This document shows positions 1 to 8,640 of a DNA stretch of 41,263 nt, piece after piece. The position numbers and the translations under genes were made by a program. Source of the DNA: Clostridia bacterium (lineage in GTDB: Bacteria > Bacillota > Clostridia > Oscillospirales > CAG-272); contig JAFTXO010000052.1 of NCBI GenBank assembly GCA_017461765.1, forward strand, positions 1 to 41,263, given 5' to 3'. The number at the start of each line of letters is the position of its first letter. Positions within the stretch are counted from its first letter, which is position 1. The notes beneath the pieces were generated by a model that saw only the letters and a list, made by a program, of their open reading frames with translations, was not told where the DNA came from and did not search any database.

Positions 1-122
1 TCATTGACCAAACTATTTATTACTACAATTACATAAAACCTATGCGTAAACTAAATGGAAAGCCACCTGTCCAATTCCGCATTGAACAGGCAGCTTAATT
101 ATTTCGCTTTTTTAGTGTCTAC
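1..122 (+). mobile_element. right end of an IS3-family insertion sequence (partial)
   Basis: This stretch holds the 3' end of an IS3-type transposase gene and a short non-coding tail that ends in AGTGTCTA at 114-121. The reverse complement of that octamer, TAGACACT, also starts the IS-like segment at 41188, upstream of a transposase start. The two contig ends therefore look like opposite ends of copies of one IS in the same orientation. The exact IS boundary and the target duplication cannot be fixed from this window. Confidence 0.7.
3..98 (+). CDS. IS3-family transposase OrfB, C-terminal fragment
   Basis: The frame opens at base 3 and runs 31 codons to a TAA at 96-98, giving a peptide with the blocks IYYYNYIKPMRKLNG and KPPVQFR. 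This fits the C-terminal YYN..R....L....P..FR signature of the integrase core in IS3/IS150-group transposases. The catalytic DDE residues lie upstream, outside the window. The gene is truncated by the contig edge, so nothing shows whether the full copy is intact. Confidence 0.75.
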   Translation: MDQTIYYYNYIKPMRKLNGKPPVQFRIEQAA

Positions 123-164
123 CATCTATTGACTTTTTCACAAAAGGAGTGCTTTTTGTTTTGA

Positions 165-345
165 TGACCCTGTACTTGGAATCGAACCCATCTCCAAATT
201 TGTATGCAAATTTGGATTGGGTTCGCATTTTCTGCTAAAGCCGTTCTCTGCTTGCAAGGAAAAGGCTAGACGAAAATAGCTCCGCAGGAGCCTTCCCGCT
301 TGCTCTCGCTTGCGAGAGTAGGGTTACTCTAACTTTTACCGAGCT
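165..345. repeat. cluster of strong inverted repeats in a gene-free stretch (99-415)
   Basis: No gene is visible between the IS end and the acetyltransferase. The stretch holds a compound hairpin with arms CGAACCCA (183-190) and TGGGTTCG (218-225) nested around CCAAATTT (194-201) and AAATTTGG (208-215). Further hairpins are GCTCC-gca-GGAGC (279-291), CTCTCGC-tt-GCGAGAG (303-318) and AGAGTA-gggt-TACTCT (315-330). No T-run follows any of them, so they are not ordinary terminators. They could be REP-like palindromes, an RNA, or debris from mobile DNA; the function is unknown. Confidence 0.6.
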
Positions 346-415
346 AAGCCAAGCAACTTATATATGCAAGCACACGCCACAGTGCCATTTGAGAAATTTG
401 TAGAATCCAATATCA

Positions 416-853
416 TTACCAGACAAATTTCATCTCTTCCATATTGTTCTCAACAAGCCCTGTTTCTTTAAATCCGATAGTACTATATAAATGTTTTGCT
501 TTCTCGTTTCCTAATGCAACGCCTGTATATATTTCACTAACTCCAAAATTATCTTTTAAATACTTAATTCCCTGTTTCAGTGCTTCTTTGCCATATCCTT
601 TGTTTTGATAATTTTTATCTATCAAAAATTTCCATAATGTATATTGTTTTCTAACTCCATAGTATCCCAGCATAATGAAACCTACTATTGTATTATCAGC
701 ATATATTACGAAAGGAAATGCTGTTTTGCGATAGATATACGCTTGAGCTAACGATGTAGCAGTAGATGACACAAATGCTTTTTGATGTTCTAAAACATTC
801 AAATTTAAAACCTCTTCAAGATTATCTTTAGTTACTGCTCTTAATTCAACCAT
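416..853 (-). CDS. GNAT-family N-acetyltransferase (BltD/spermidine acetyltransferase-like)
   Basis: This 145-residue protein is a single GNAT domain of normal length. Motif A, which binds the acetyl-CoA pyrophosphate, is QNKGYG at residues 83-88, and the C-terminal NEKAKHLYSTIGFKETG block is the usual motif B region. The overall pattern, including an early glutamate-rich N-terminus and the W-K-F beta-4 strand, resembles polyamine acetyltransferases of the BltD/PaiA type. Substrate cannot be settled from sequence, and aminoglycoside-like or protein targets remain possible. The ATG is preceded by a clear AGGGAGG site. It lies 83 bases downstream of the deaminase on the same strand and may share its promoter. 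Its AT-rich composition and position beside an IS suggest accessory origin. Confidence 0.8.
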   Translation of the reverse strand: MVELRAVTKDNLEEVLNLNVLEHQKAFVSSTATSLAQAYIYRKTAFPFVIYADNTIVGFIMLGYYGVRKQYTLWKFLIDKNYQNKGYGKEALKQGIKYLKDNFGVSEIYTGVALGNEKAKHLYSTIGFKETGLVENNMEEMKFVW

Positions 854-936
854 TATTGTCCTCCCTTTAATTTTCTTATAACTAATTTGCTAAATATAAC
901 TCCTCGACAAATTAAAATTTAGCAGACTACGGGGTG

Positions 937-1329
937 TCAAGCAAAAGGCAGTAAATCTCTTGCTTTCACCTTGATAAGGTTTCCATTTTCATCATTAACG
1001 ATAACTTTTATATCTGGGCAATACTCGAATAACATTTGTCTGCAATTACCACATGGAGGTATAACATAATTCAAATGCTTGTCGTGAACTGCTACAATGG
1101 TGTCAAATTCTCTTTCACCTGCGGATATAGCAATGCCCATTGTTATGTATTCTGCACACGAACCGTGTATCCCGTCACAATTTACACCTTTATAGATATT
1201 GCCGTTTTTGCAACGAATTGCACATCCAACAGTATGGTTGTATATTCCATCATCAAAATTCGTATTTAACACATCTAAACCAAATTCTATCAATTTTTTA
1301 TCTTCATCGGTCAATTGATATCTTTCCAT
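937..1329 (-). CDS. cytidine deaminase family protein, blasticidin-S-deaminase-like
   Basis: This is a 130-residue zinc hydrolase of the cytidine deaminase fold. The zinc ligands are C58 (in SCAEY), C93 and C96 (in PPCGNCRQ), and E60 is the catalytic proton shuttle. The length, the single-domain layout, the GVN-x-D/G-x-C-A-E region and the C-terminal ARDLLP resemble blasticidin S deaminase at least as much as housekeeping Cdd, whose GxNxEN motif is not present here in standard form. Reactions to consider are cytidine/deoxycytidine to uridine, or deamination of a nucleoside antibiotic. A promoter with a 17-base spacer lies just upstream. The GNAT gene follows on the same strand. Confidence 0.82.
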   Translation of the reverse strand: MERYQLTDEDKKLIEFGLDVLNTNFDDGIYNHTVGCAIRCKNGNIYKGVNCDGIHGSCAEYITMGIAISAGEREFDTIVAVHDKHLNYVIPPCGNCRQMLFEYCPDIKVIVNDENGNLIKVKARDLLPFA

Positions 1330-1368
1330 ATTTTATTCTCCAAAATTTTAAGTTAATCTATTATTCGT

Positions 1369-1397
1369 ATTATATCATTTACTTGGCTCAAAGTAAA
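1369..1397 (-). promoter_or_regulatory. promoter for the deaminase gene
   Basis: Read on the minus strand, a -35 box TTTACT (1392-1397) and a perfect -10 box TATAAT (1369-1374) are separated by 17 bases. The start codon of the deaminase is about 40 bases downstream of the -10 box. Confidence 0.75.
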
Positions 1398-1465
1398 TAT
1401 TTAATGCGATTTTTATTTCACTTTCTGACTAATATCGACCTTTTAAAGTTTTTTCATGACACTAC

Positions 1466-1494
1466 TTGATTTAAATGCAGAAATTCTATATAAT
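1466..1494 (+). promoter_or_regulatory. promoter for the DUF4091 gene
   Basis: The -35 box TTGATT (1466-1471) and the -10 box TATAAT (1489-1494) are separated by 17 bases, 54 bases ahead of the ATG. This is the same architecture seen before several other genes of the glycan island. Confidence 0.8.
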
Positions 1495-1547
1495 TATTTT
1501 AATGAAGCAAAGATAAATTTAAGACAGATTTTCTCGGAGGAAGCGAA

Positions 1548-3164
1548 ATGAATGAAATTTATACAATATGTGCTGAGGAAAAGGTGCTGATAGATAAAAA
1601 ACCAAAAATGCTTGAAAAAGAGAACACAATGGCAAGGGACGAAACCTTGTCCTTTCAGGTGGCGTATAAAATAGATTGGCTTCAAAAGGAAATAGAAGTA
1701 AAGATAAAAAGCCCAATAAAAAAATATATAACCTACAGACAGGTGGAATATGTCCCCTGCACCACGCCTGCTTTGGGTAAGAGTGATGATTATTATTTAA
1801 GCAAAAAGCCTTTTTTCTGCCCCGATGTTTTATGCTCGTGTGAAAAGCGCAAGCCAACGGCAAGACTCGGCTTGTATAATAGCATATGGTTCACCGTAAG
1901 GGGAGACTTAACCCCGGGAGAGTATCCAATAGAAATTTCCTTGGAGCAAAACGGATATGTTATTGGAAAAACAGAATATAAGGTAACGGTGCTTGATTTT
2001 TATTTGGGAGAGAGTGATCTTATATACACAAATTGGTTTCATTATGACTGTCTTGCACAGTATTATAATTTGAAGGTGTTTTCCCCTAAATATAATAAAA
2101 TAATGTACGATTTTATAAGCTGTGCTGTAAGACACGGAATGAATATGCTTTTAGTTCCTATGGTCACACCCCCGCTCGACACACGGTGGGGAAGTGAGAG
2201 AATGACAGTACAGTTAGTTGATGTGACAAAGACCGAAAACGGATACGCGTTTAACTTCGAACGCCTTATTTCCTTCATGAAAAAGGTTAAAGAGCTTGTA
2301 ATAAAATACTTTGAAATGAGCCATCTGTTTACTCAGTGGGGAGCTAAATCCGCGCCTAAGATAGTGGGCAAGGTTAACGGACGGACAAAGCGTATTTTTG
2401 GCTGGGAAACCTGCGCAACCGGAAAGGAATACGAGGAGTTTTTGGGCGCGTTTTTACCGGAGCTTATAGCAACTCTTAAAAAAGAAGAGCTTTATCAAAG
2501 CTGTCGTTTTCATATTTCCGATGAGCCAAATGAGCAGTGCCTTGAAAGCTATAAGTGCGCAAGGAATCTGTTTAGAAAATATGCTCCCGATGCTATCGTA
2601 ATGGATGCACTCAGCCATTATGAATTTTACAAGCAGGGGCTTGTCGATAATGCTATATCGTCAACTGCTCATATTCAAGATTTTCTCGATAATAAAACTC
2701 CAAATTTATGGGCTTATTATTGCTGTGCGGAATCAGGCTCGTATCTGTCAAACAGATATATGTCAATGCCGGGAGAAAGAATAAGAGTACTTGGTATGCA
2801 AATGTACTTAAACGATATTAAGGGCTTTTTGCATTGGGGCTATAATTTCTATAATTCCGTTCTTTCCGACGAAGCTGTTGACCCTTATTTGATTACAGAT
2901 GGCGGGGGAGGATTGCAAAGCGGAGATACATATTGCGTTTATCCCGGCAAGGACGGCGCGCTTGATTCAATTCGTTATGAAAACTTTTATGACGGAATAC
3001 AGGACTACAAGCTCTTTAGATGCTTGGAGAAAAAAATAGGAAGAGACGGTGCTGAAAGACTCCTTCTTGAAAATGGCTTCAAAAAGACCTTTACAGATTA
3101 TCCTCATAGCATAAAATCCCTTAAAAAGATAAGAAAACTCGCGCAAAAGGCACTCATGAATTAG
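1548..3164 (+). CDS. DUF4091 domain-containing putative glycoside hydrolase
   Basis: This 538-residue protein has an N-terminal beta-rich region (roughly 20-150) and a TIM-barrel-like remainder. The signature HISDEPNE at 322-329 and the downstream GFLHWGYNFYNS block match the DUF4091 family, whose members occur in carbohydrate-utilisation loci. The acidic residues D325 and E326 are plausible catalytic candidates, by inference only. No signal peptide or membrane segment is visible, so a cytosolic place is likely. The ATG follows CGGAGG at good spacing and a consensus promoter. It precedes the beta-glucuronidase-like gene on the same strand with a 67-base gap and no terminator, so partial co-transcription is possible. 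The substrate is unknown. Confidence 0.75.
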   Translation: MNEIYTICAEEKVLIDKKPKMLEKENTMARDETLSFQVAYKIDWLQKEIEVKIKSPIKKYITYRQVEYVPCTTPALGKSDDYYLSKKPFFCPDVLCSCEKRKPTARLGLYNSIWFTVRGDLTPGEYPIEISLEQNGYVIGKTEYKVTVLDFYLGESDLIYTNWFHYDCLAQYYNLKVFSPKYNKIMYDFISCAVRHGMNMLLVPMVTPPLDTRWGSERMTVQLVDVTKTENGYAFNFERLISFMKKVKELVIKYFEMSHLFTQWGAKSAPKIVGKVNGRTKRIFGWETCATGKEYEEFLGAFLPELIATLKKEELYQSCRFHISDEPNEQCLESYKCARNLFRKYAPDAIVMDALSHYEFYKQGLVDNAISSTAHIQDFLDNKTPNLWAYYCCAESGSYLSNRYMSMPGERIRVLGMQMYLNDIKGFLHWGYNFYNSVLSDEAVDPYLITDGGGGLQSGDTYCVYPGKDGALDSIRYENFYDGIQDYKLFRCLEKKIGRDGAERLLLENGFKKTFTDYPHSIKSLKKIRKLAQKALMN

Positions 3165-3172
3165 AACTTATG

Positions 3173-3201
3173 TTGCAAATACTTCGGTTGTGTGTTATAA
3201 T
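3173..3201 (+). promoter_or_regulatory. promoter for the GH2 beta-glucuronidase-like gene
   Basis: TTGCAA (3173-3178) and TATAAT (3196-3201) are separated by 17 bases. The ATG at 3232 lies 30 bases downstream, with an AGAGG ribosome site between them. Confidence 0.78.
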
Positions 3202-3231
3202 TAAATAAAATATACCAAAGAGGTAAAAAAT

Positions 3232-4938
3232 ATGAAAAGATTATTTAATGAGCATATCAAAAGAAATATCATAGAGCTAAGCGGCGCATGGAGATTTCTC
3301 CTTGATCCCGATAATATAGGCGAGGATAACGGCTGGCAAAACGGTCTTCCGGACGGCGAAACTGTAATTGTTCCCTCTGTCTGGAACAACGAGCTTGGAC
3401 ATCTTAATTATGAGGGCTGCGGCTGGTATGAAAAGAAATTCATAACAAACGGTGGGACTCTTCTTTTACAGTTTGAAAGTGTAATGACAACATCGACTGT
3501 TTGGCTTGACGGTAAAAAAGTCGGCGCTCATTATGGTGCTTTTACGCAATTTGAATTTATAGTAAACGATATTAACTGCGGAGAACACACTCTCGTTGTT
3601 CGTGCTGATAGCAGAATAGATAAAAAATCCTTCCCGCAAAGATATACGGACTGGTTCAATTATGGCGGAATTGCAAGAGATGTGTACGCGCACGAGCTTA
3701 AGGGAATTTCAATTCTTACAAACCATATAGTTTATGAGCTGTCAACCGATTTAAAATCTGTAACCGTTAATGCAGAGCTTGAGCTATATAATGCTGACGC
3801 AAGCACGCTTTCATCTCCCGTATCTGTAAAAATTGGCGAAATCTCAATTTACAGTGATGATATCACTCTTGACGGATACGAAAGAAAGACTGTAAAAACT
3901 CCTTCAGTGACAATAAGTGATATTGATCTTTGGGATACCGATGCTCCAAATCTATACACTGTAACCGCTGCAACCGACACAGATGATCTTATTGATAAAA
4001 TAGGATTTAGAAAAATCGAGGTTAAAAACGGCGATATTCTTTTGAATAATAAGTCAATTGAGCTTCTTGGTGTAAACAGACACGAGGAGCATCCGGATTG
4101 GGGCTTTGCTTTCCCTGCAAAGCTCATGAAAAAGGATATTGATTTGATTTGTGATATGGGTTGTAACACAATTCGCGGCTCTCACTATCCAAATTCCAAA
4201 ATATTCGTTGATATGCTTGACGAAAAAGGCATTTTATTCTGGAGTGAAATTCCTATGTGGGGCTGCGGCTTCGGTGAGGAAGCGCTAAAGGATGAGGATG
4301 TTGTCGCTCGCGGACTTGAAATGCACAAGGAAATGACAAAATTCTATTACAATCATCCGTCAATTATAATTTGGGGTATGCATAATGAGATATGCACACC
4401 GTATCCCTGCACCTATGAAATATCAAAGCAATATAATGACCATCTTCGCAAAAATGGCGGAAACCGTCTTATTACTCATGCAGCAAACCATTCCTTCCAG
4501 GATAGCAGTATGGAATTTGACGATATTATTTGTCTGAATGTTTATTACGGTTGGTATGGCGGATCTCTTTCCGATTGGGATAAATTTGTTGCGGATTTTG
4601 GTGAGCATATAAAAAAGGAGGGCTGGGAAAATAAGCCTGTTATTATGAGTGAATTCGGTGCAGGCGCTCTTGCCGGCTTCCATGCTCATTTTGATACAGT
4701 GCGTTGGAGCGAGGAATATCAACGCGACCTTCTTGAATATTGCCTTGAGCTGTTCCACAAAACAGACTATATGAGAGGCACATACATTTGGCAATTCTGT
4801 AATATCAGAACCTCTCCGTCTATGGACATTAACCGCGTGCGTTATTTTAATAATAAGGGTATTCTTGACGAATATAGAAATCCAAAAGCTTCTTACTTTA
4901 AGGTTAAAGAGCTGTATCACCGTTATTCCGGTAAATAA
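3232..4938 (+). CDS. glycoside hydrolase family 2, beta-glucuronidase-like
   Basis: This 568-residue enzyme has the standard GH2 order: an N-terminal jelly-roll sugar-binding domain (about 10-165), an immunoglobulin-like domain (about 166-255) and a catalytic TIM barrel (about 256-568). The acid/base is E386 in WGMHNE and the nucleophile is E474 in MSEFGAGALAGFH. The surroundings of E474, including the following WSEEYQ, closely track E. coli UidA. An N-x-K motif (N540, K542), which reads the glucuronate carboxylate in beta-glucuronidases, sits just before GILDEYRNPK. That favours glucuronides over galactosides. The length is close to UidA. No signal peptide is seen, so a cytosolic place is likely. 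A bidirectional terminator follows. Confidence 0.85.
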   Translation: MKRLFNEHIKRNIIELSGAWRFLLDPDNIGEDNGWQNGLPDGETVIVPSVWNNELGHLNYEGCGWYEKKFITNGGTLLLQFESVMTTSTVWLDGKKVGAHYGAFTQFEFIVNDINCGEHTLVVRADSRIDKKSFPQRYTDWFNYGGIARDVYAHELKGISILTNHIVYELSTDLKSVTVNAELELYNADASTLSSPVSVKIGEISIYSDDITLDGYERKTVKTPSVTISDIDLWDTDAPNLYTVTAATDTDDLIDKIGFRKIEVKNGDILLNNKSIELLGVNRHEEHPDWGFAFPAKLMKKDIDLICDMGCNTIRGSHYPNSKIFVDMLDEKGILFWSEIPMWGCGFGEEALKDEDVVARGLEMHKEMTKFYYNHPSIIIWGMHNEICTPYPCTYEISKQYNDHLRKNGGNRLITHAANHSFQDSSMEFDDIICLNVYYGWYGGSLSDWDKFVADFGEHIKKEGWENKPVIMSEFGAGALAGFHAHFDTVRWSEEYQRDLLEYCLELFHKTDYMRGTYIWQFCNIRTSPSMDINRVRYFNNKGILDEYRNPKASYFKVKELYHRYSGK

Positions 4939-4958
4939 AATTTAAAGGACGCTTTAAT

Positions 4959-5006
4959 AAAAACAGGAGAAAATATCAGGTTTTAAACCTTTTTCTCCTG
5001 TTTTCT
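4959..5006. terminator. bidirectional terminator between convergent GH2 genes
   Basis: AAAACAGGAGAAAA pairs with TTTTTCTCCTGTTTT around a short loop. The A-run and T-run on the two sides allow it to end both the plus-strand GH2 gene and the minus-strand beta-mannosidase gene. Confidence 0.8.
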
Positions 5007-5040
5007 TATTTTCACTTTGAAGGCGTCTGCCCTTAGAATT

Positions 5041-7437
5041 TTATCTTCCTATATCATATACACAAACTATCTTTAGTGATGCTGACAGCTCGTCTGCGCT
5101 CATATCGGTCTTTACACTTACAGTGTGTTTTTCTCCATCTGCAAGATCAAAGAAATTAGAGGAGAGAATAGGATCGCAGTTTTCAAAATCAATATAAACA
5201 CCTTTAGCAAATACATCGGAAGAAATCTCGATTACAGCTCCGTTCTCACAGCCTTGAATATCAACTGTAAAGCTTGGCTTTTTCCATTCAAAGAACTTCG
5301 GGGGTACGTAAAGCTCGACTTGACGCATTATCATATTTCCGTTTTCATCATATAGATCGGCATATATATATTCGTTATATTTGTTGCCGTATGAGACGTC
5401 TACTGTCAAAACATCCTTGGAGGAAAGAGAAGAAACAGAAATTTCTCTGTCAAATTCCTTTAAAATATTGAAGGACGTGTCGCTGAAATGCACCTTTACA
5501 CTACCCTTAAAGTCATTCATTGTTTCGTTGGATACATTAACCGTGAGCGTGTTATTTTCAAGAAAAAGCCCCATTGCCACAGGAGAGTAGAATTTCTTTG
5601 CGGCGTAATGAAGCGCCTTATACCGACCAAGACTGTCCACGCTTGACCATGACGCCACAGGCCAACAATCGTTAAACTGCCAATATACAGAGCCCATTGT
5701 ATAGCCGCGGTGTCTTCTAAAATGCTCCACTCCGTATTTTATAGCATCTGCCTGAAGAAGCTGGGATGCGTACACAAGATGCTCAAACGAATTCGGGTAT
5801 AGATAATTTTCCGCAAGATACATAAGTATCTTCGTATTACCCGATTTGCATTTTTGGTGATTTTCCATTACTCTTGAAAAGCAGTTCATATCCTTAGGCT
5901 CGCAGAATGTCTTTATCGTTTTCACTGACGGATAGCTTTCAAAGCCGTACTCGGAGCAGAAGCGGAATTTATGCTTTCTGTATTCTGTAAAGCTCTTGCT
6001 GCCGTGCCAAACCTGCCAGAAATGAGAGTCGCCGCGGTTATCGCAGCTTGGATCGTCAAAGCCTCCTCCCGACGAGGGGCTTGCTTGCCAATAGAAGATT
6101 TCGGGAGCATATTTTGATACAAGCTCGGGAAAAATCCTTTCGTAAAGCTGAATATAATCCTCTCTTACAAGGGCGTTATTTGATCCGTAGCCGTCCCAAT
6201 ACATAACGGCCTCTTCCATTTCGTTGTTTCCGCACCAAATGCCAAGGGAAGCGTGATGTCTTAATCTCTTAAGATTATATATCATCTCCTCGGTGTATTC
6301 CTCTGTCATTTCCTTATTAAGCCATACATTACAGCAGGCAATCATACTGTCCTGCCATACCATAAGCCCGTATTTGTCGCAAAGATCGTAAAACTCATCC
6401 TCCGGATAATAGCCTCCACCCCAAACACGCAGACAGTTAAAGTTAGCGTCAAGAGCTGCTTTTATAAGCTCCTCTGTACGCTTGGAATTTATTCTTGAAA
6501 GCAAATTATCCTGCGGAACATAGTTAGCGCCCATTGCAAAAATCTTAATTCCGTTTAGAACAAAGCAAAATTCACTTCCGTTTTCGTCGGGAGCAACACT
6601 TACTGTAAGGGTTCGCAGACCGATTTTTTGCGTTTTCTCATCTAAGCACTCGCCGTTTTTCACCAACTTGGCGGTTATTTCGTAAAGGTTTTGCTCACCG
6701 TATCCTCTTACCCACCAGAGCTTGGGAGCTTCAATTTTTAAAGAGCCCCTTTTGCTCTTGTTTAGCTTAATTTCCTTGCCGTCAACAAGGATAAATATAT
6801 CACAGTCAGTATTATGCCTTGTTTCAACCTCTATATTAAGGGTAACAGTACCGTTTTTGTGTTGCTGACGGACAAATATATTGTCAATCTTATCTCCGTC
6901 ATAGGCGTCAATTGATACGGGACGGAAAATTCCCATATCGGGGAGCATAGGACCCCAATCCCATCCGGACATATAAAACGCTTTTCTCAAATGAGAAGCA
7001 CCGGGGATGGTATCCCCATTCGTTTGAAGAAAATGCTTATTATTCATCACCTTAAAGTATTCCGTAGGAGATGAAAATTCAAGGCGTATAAGGTTTTTAC
7101 CAACAAAGACACGGTCTTTTATATCAAAAATATATCTTCTGTGCATATTTTTAGTCTCAGCAATCAGCTCGCCGTTTACAAAAATACCGCACAGCGTATC
7201 AAGCCCTAAAAATACAAGCTCAATATGCTCCTTACTCATTATCTCTTCATCTATTAAAAGCTCGGTTTCAAATGTGCAATCCTTGTCGGACAGCTTTGTG
7301 AGTTCAAGCTCGTTAAGTCCGTAAAACGGGTCTTTTATAAGTCCATGTTGTAACAAAACACTGTACATTGAGCAAGGCGCTTTACATTCAAGTCCGAAAT
7401 GATCCTCATAGGTCATTCTCCAATCATTCAAAATCAT
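5041..7437 (-). CDS. beta-mannosidase, glycoside hydrolase family 2
   Basis: This 798-residue GH2 enzyme is slightly shorter than typical beta-mannosidases (about 820-850). It starts with a sugar-binding jelly roll containing the GLDTLCGIFVNG block. The acid/base is E406 in IWCGNNEMEEA and the nucleophile is E496 in FCSEYGFESYP. The GSVYWQFNDCWPVASWSSVD block that follows is highly typical of beta-mannosidases (EC 3.2.1.25), which remove terminal beta-1,4 mannose from manno-oligosaccharides or N-glycan cores. It lacks a signal peptide and so is probably cytosolic. The ATG has a strong AAGGAGAG site. It starts 22 bases after the esterase gene ends on the same strand, so the two probably form an operon. 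Confidence 0.9.
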   Translation of the reverse strand: MILNDWRMTYEDHFGLECKAPCSMYSVLLQHGLIKDPFYGLNELELTKLSDKDCTFETELLIDEEIMSKEHIELVFLGLDTLCGIFVNGELIAETKNMHRRYIFDIKDRVFVGKNLIRLEFSSPTEYFKVMNNKHFLQTNGDTIPGASHLRKAFYMSGWDWGPMLPDMGIFRPVSIDAYDGDKIDNIFVRQQHKNGTVTLNIEVETRHNTDCDIFILVDGKEIKLNKSKRGSLKIEAPKLWWVRGYGEQNLYEITAKLVKNGECLDEKTQKIGLRTLTVSVAPDENGSEFCFVLNGIKIFAMGANYVPQDNLLSRINSKRTEELIKAALDANFNCLRVWGGGYYPEDEFYDLCDKYGLMVWQDSMIACCNVWLNKEMTEEYTEEMIYNLKRLRHHASLGIWCGNNEMEEAVMYWDGYGSNNALVREDYIQLYERIFPELVSKYAPEIFYWQASPSSGGGFDDPSCDNRGDSHFWQVWHGSKSFTEYRKHKFRFCSEYGFESYPSVKTIKTFCEPKDMNCFSRVMENHQKCKSGNTKILMYLAENYLYPNSFEHLVYASQLLQADAIKYGVEHFRRHRGYTMGSVYWQFNDCWPVASWSSVDSLGRYKALHYAAKKFYSPVAMGLFLENNTLTVNVSNETMNDFKGSVKVHFSDTSFNILKEFDREISVSSLSSKDVLTVDVSYGNKYNEYIYADLYDENGNMIMRQVELYVPPKFFEWKKPSFTVDIQGCENGAVIEISSDVFAKGVYIDFENCDPILSSNFFDLADGEKHTVSVKTDMSADELSASLKIVCVYDIGR

Positions 7438-7459
7438 AGAAGCTCTCCTTGATTATAAT

Positions 7460-8485
7460 TTAAACGTGTTTTTGAAGCATTTCTTTGATAGCGGGCCAAG
7501 CTGTTTCGGGATAAAACGTATGACCACGATCGCCGATCGTCTGATAACAGTTTTCCTCCGCTCCGACCGATCTGTATATATCCTTGATCTTGGAATACGT
7601 CCTTCTAGCTCCGTCAAGCGGAAACCATTGATCGTTTTCGCCGCTCGCTACTATAAGCTTTTTCGGAGCAATCATAACAGCCATATCTCCCATATCGAAA
7701 TATCTTGCAATATTCGGTATATAATTGCATACGCAGTGGCTTATCTCAACAATTGAATTATAAAATGTGCAAAGAGCGACTCCGGGTACATAGACCTCAA
7801 ATCTGTCATCAAGACAAGCAGTATAATAAGTCGCAGTGCCGCCGCCCGACATACCGAGAAGAACAGAGTGATTCATGGTTATGATGTCACTGAATTTTTC
7901 TTGAACGCAGTCAATAACTCTTTGAACATCCCAAACTCTTTCTCCGATCAAGGTGCGTCCCATGAGAAGAGCAGTCATAGCAGGCTGCTGACACTGAGTC
8001 CATCCGTTCTCATTGTCACCGCCGTTTTCGCCAAAACCGCGCTGCTCAATAGCTAAGCCTGCAAACCCGTTATTTACAGCCTGAACGCAAAAATCAACAT
8101 TCTCGCTTGCGAGATATACCTCATCATAAGGGAATTTTTCAACACCTATCGATAAATGCGCTCCGCTTACGTGACCTTGAAGTCCGACACATAACGGCAG
8201 CTTACCGTCGGGCATATTTTCGGGCAGGAGCAAATGACAGCTTGCATAATATCCTTTTTCCGTTTGAACGGCAAAATGAATATGTCGGCGTCCGTTTAAC
8301 AATTCTTCTTTTATAATATTAAAATCGGGATCGCAAAAGGAGAATGTGCCGTAGCCCAAAAGCTCCTTAAGCTTTTCTCTGTAAGCCATACGGTGCGCCT
8401 CGGATATTTTTTCTCCGTTCCAGCCGAGAGAGGGCTTGATTTCCTTAAAAAGCTCTTTGTGCTTTTCCATAGGTGAAAAATTCAT
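7460..8485 (-). CDS. alpha/beta-hydrolase, acetyl-xylan-esterase-like
   Basis: This 341-residue serine hydrolase has the nucleophile elbow GMSGGG with S213, the acid D285 in SGENDQWFP and the base H322 in DRGHTF, a complete triad in the canonical order. The oxyanion-side GLQGHVSG segment and the AIEQRGFGENGG block resemble the Abhydrolase_7/acetyl xylan esterase group. Deacetylation of imported oligosaccharides would fit the neighbourhood, but the acyl group is inference. No signal peptide is visible. It is the first gene of a probable two-gene unit with the beta-mannosidase, with an AGAGG ribosome site. Confidence 0.78.
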   Translation of the reverse strand: MNFSPMEKHKELFKEIKPSLGWNGEKISEAHRMAYREKLKELLGYGTFSFCDPDFNIIKEELLNGRRHIHFAVQTEKGYYASCHLLLPENMPDGKLPLCVGLQGHVSGAHLSIGVEKFPYDEVYLASENVDFCVQAVNNGFAGLAIEQRGFGENGGDNENGWTQCQQPAMTALLMGRTLIGERVWDVQRVIDCVQEKFSDIITMNHSVLLGMSGGGTATYYTACLDDRFEVYVPGVALCTFYNSIVEISHCVCNYIPNIARYFDMGDMAVMIAPKKLIVASGENDQWFPLDGARRTYSKIKDIYRSVGAEENCYQTIGDRGHTFYPETAWPAIKEMLQKHV

Positions 8486-8640
8486 AAATATATACCTCTG
8501 ATATCTAAATATTTAATGAAGATTCTTTACTTCTTTCCATATCATTGTATCATAAAAAATAATAAAAACATAGAATTTTCACAAAAAAATAAAAAAATAT
8601 AAAACTTTTTTGATAAAATTCGCGTTTATACTAATAGAGA

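Noticed and set aside
176..230. tRNA-like T-loop strings (GGTTCGATTCC on the minus strand)
   Set aside because: The flanking bases do not form a T-arm, and no acceptor, D or anticodon stem is present; it is part of the hairpin cluster.
8616..8640. Promoter for the candidate ncRNA with TTGATA and TATACT boxes
   Set aside because: The spacing is only 11 bases, too short for a normal sigma-A promoter, so no promoter was called.
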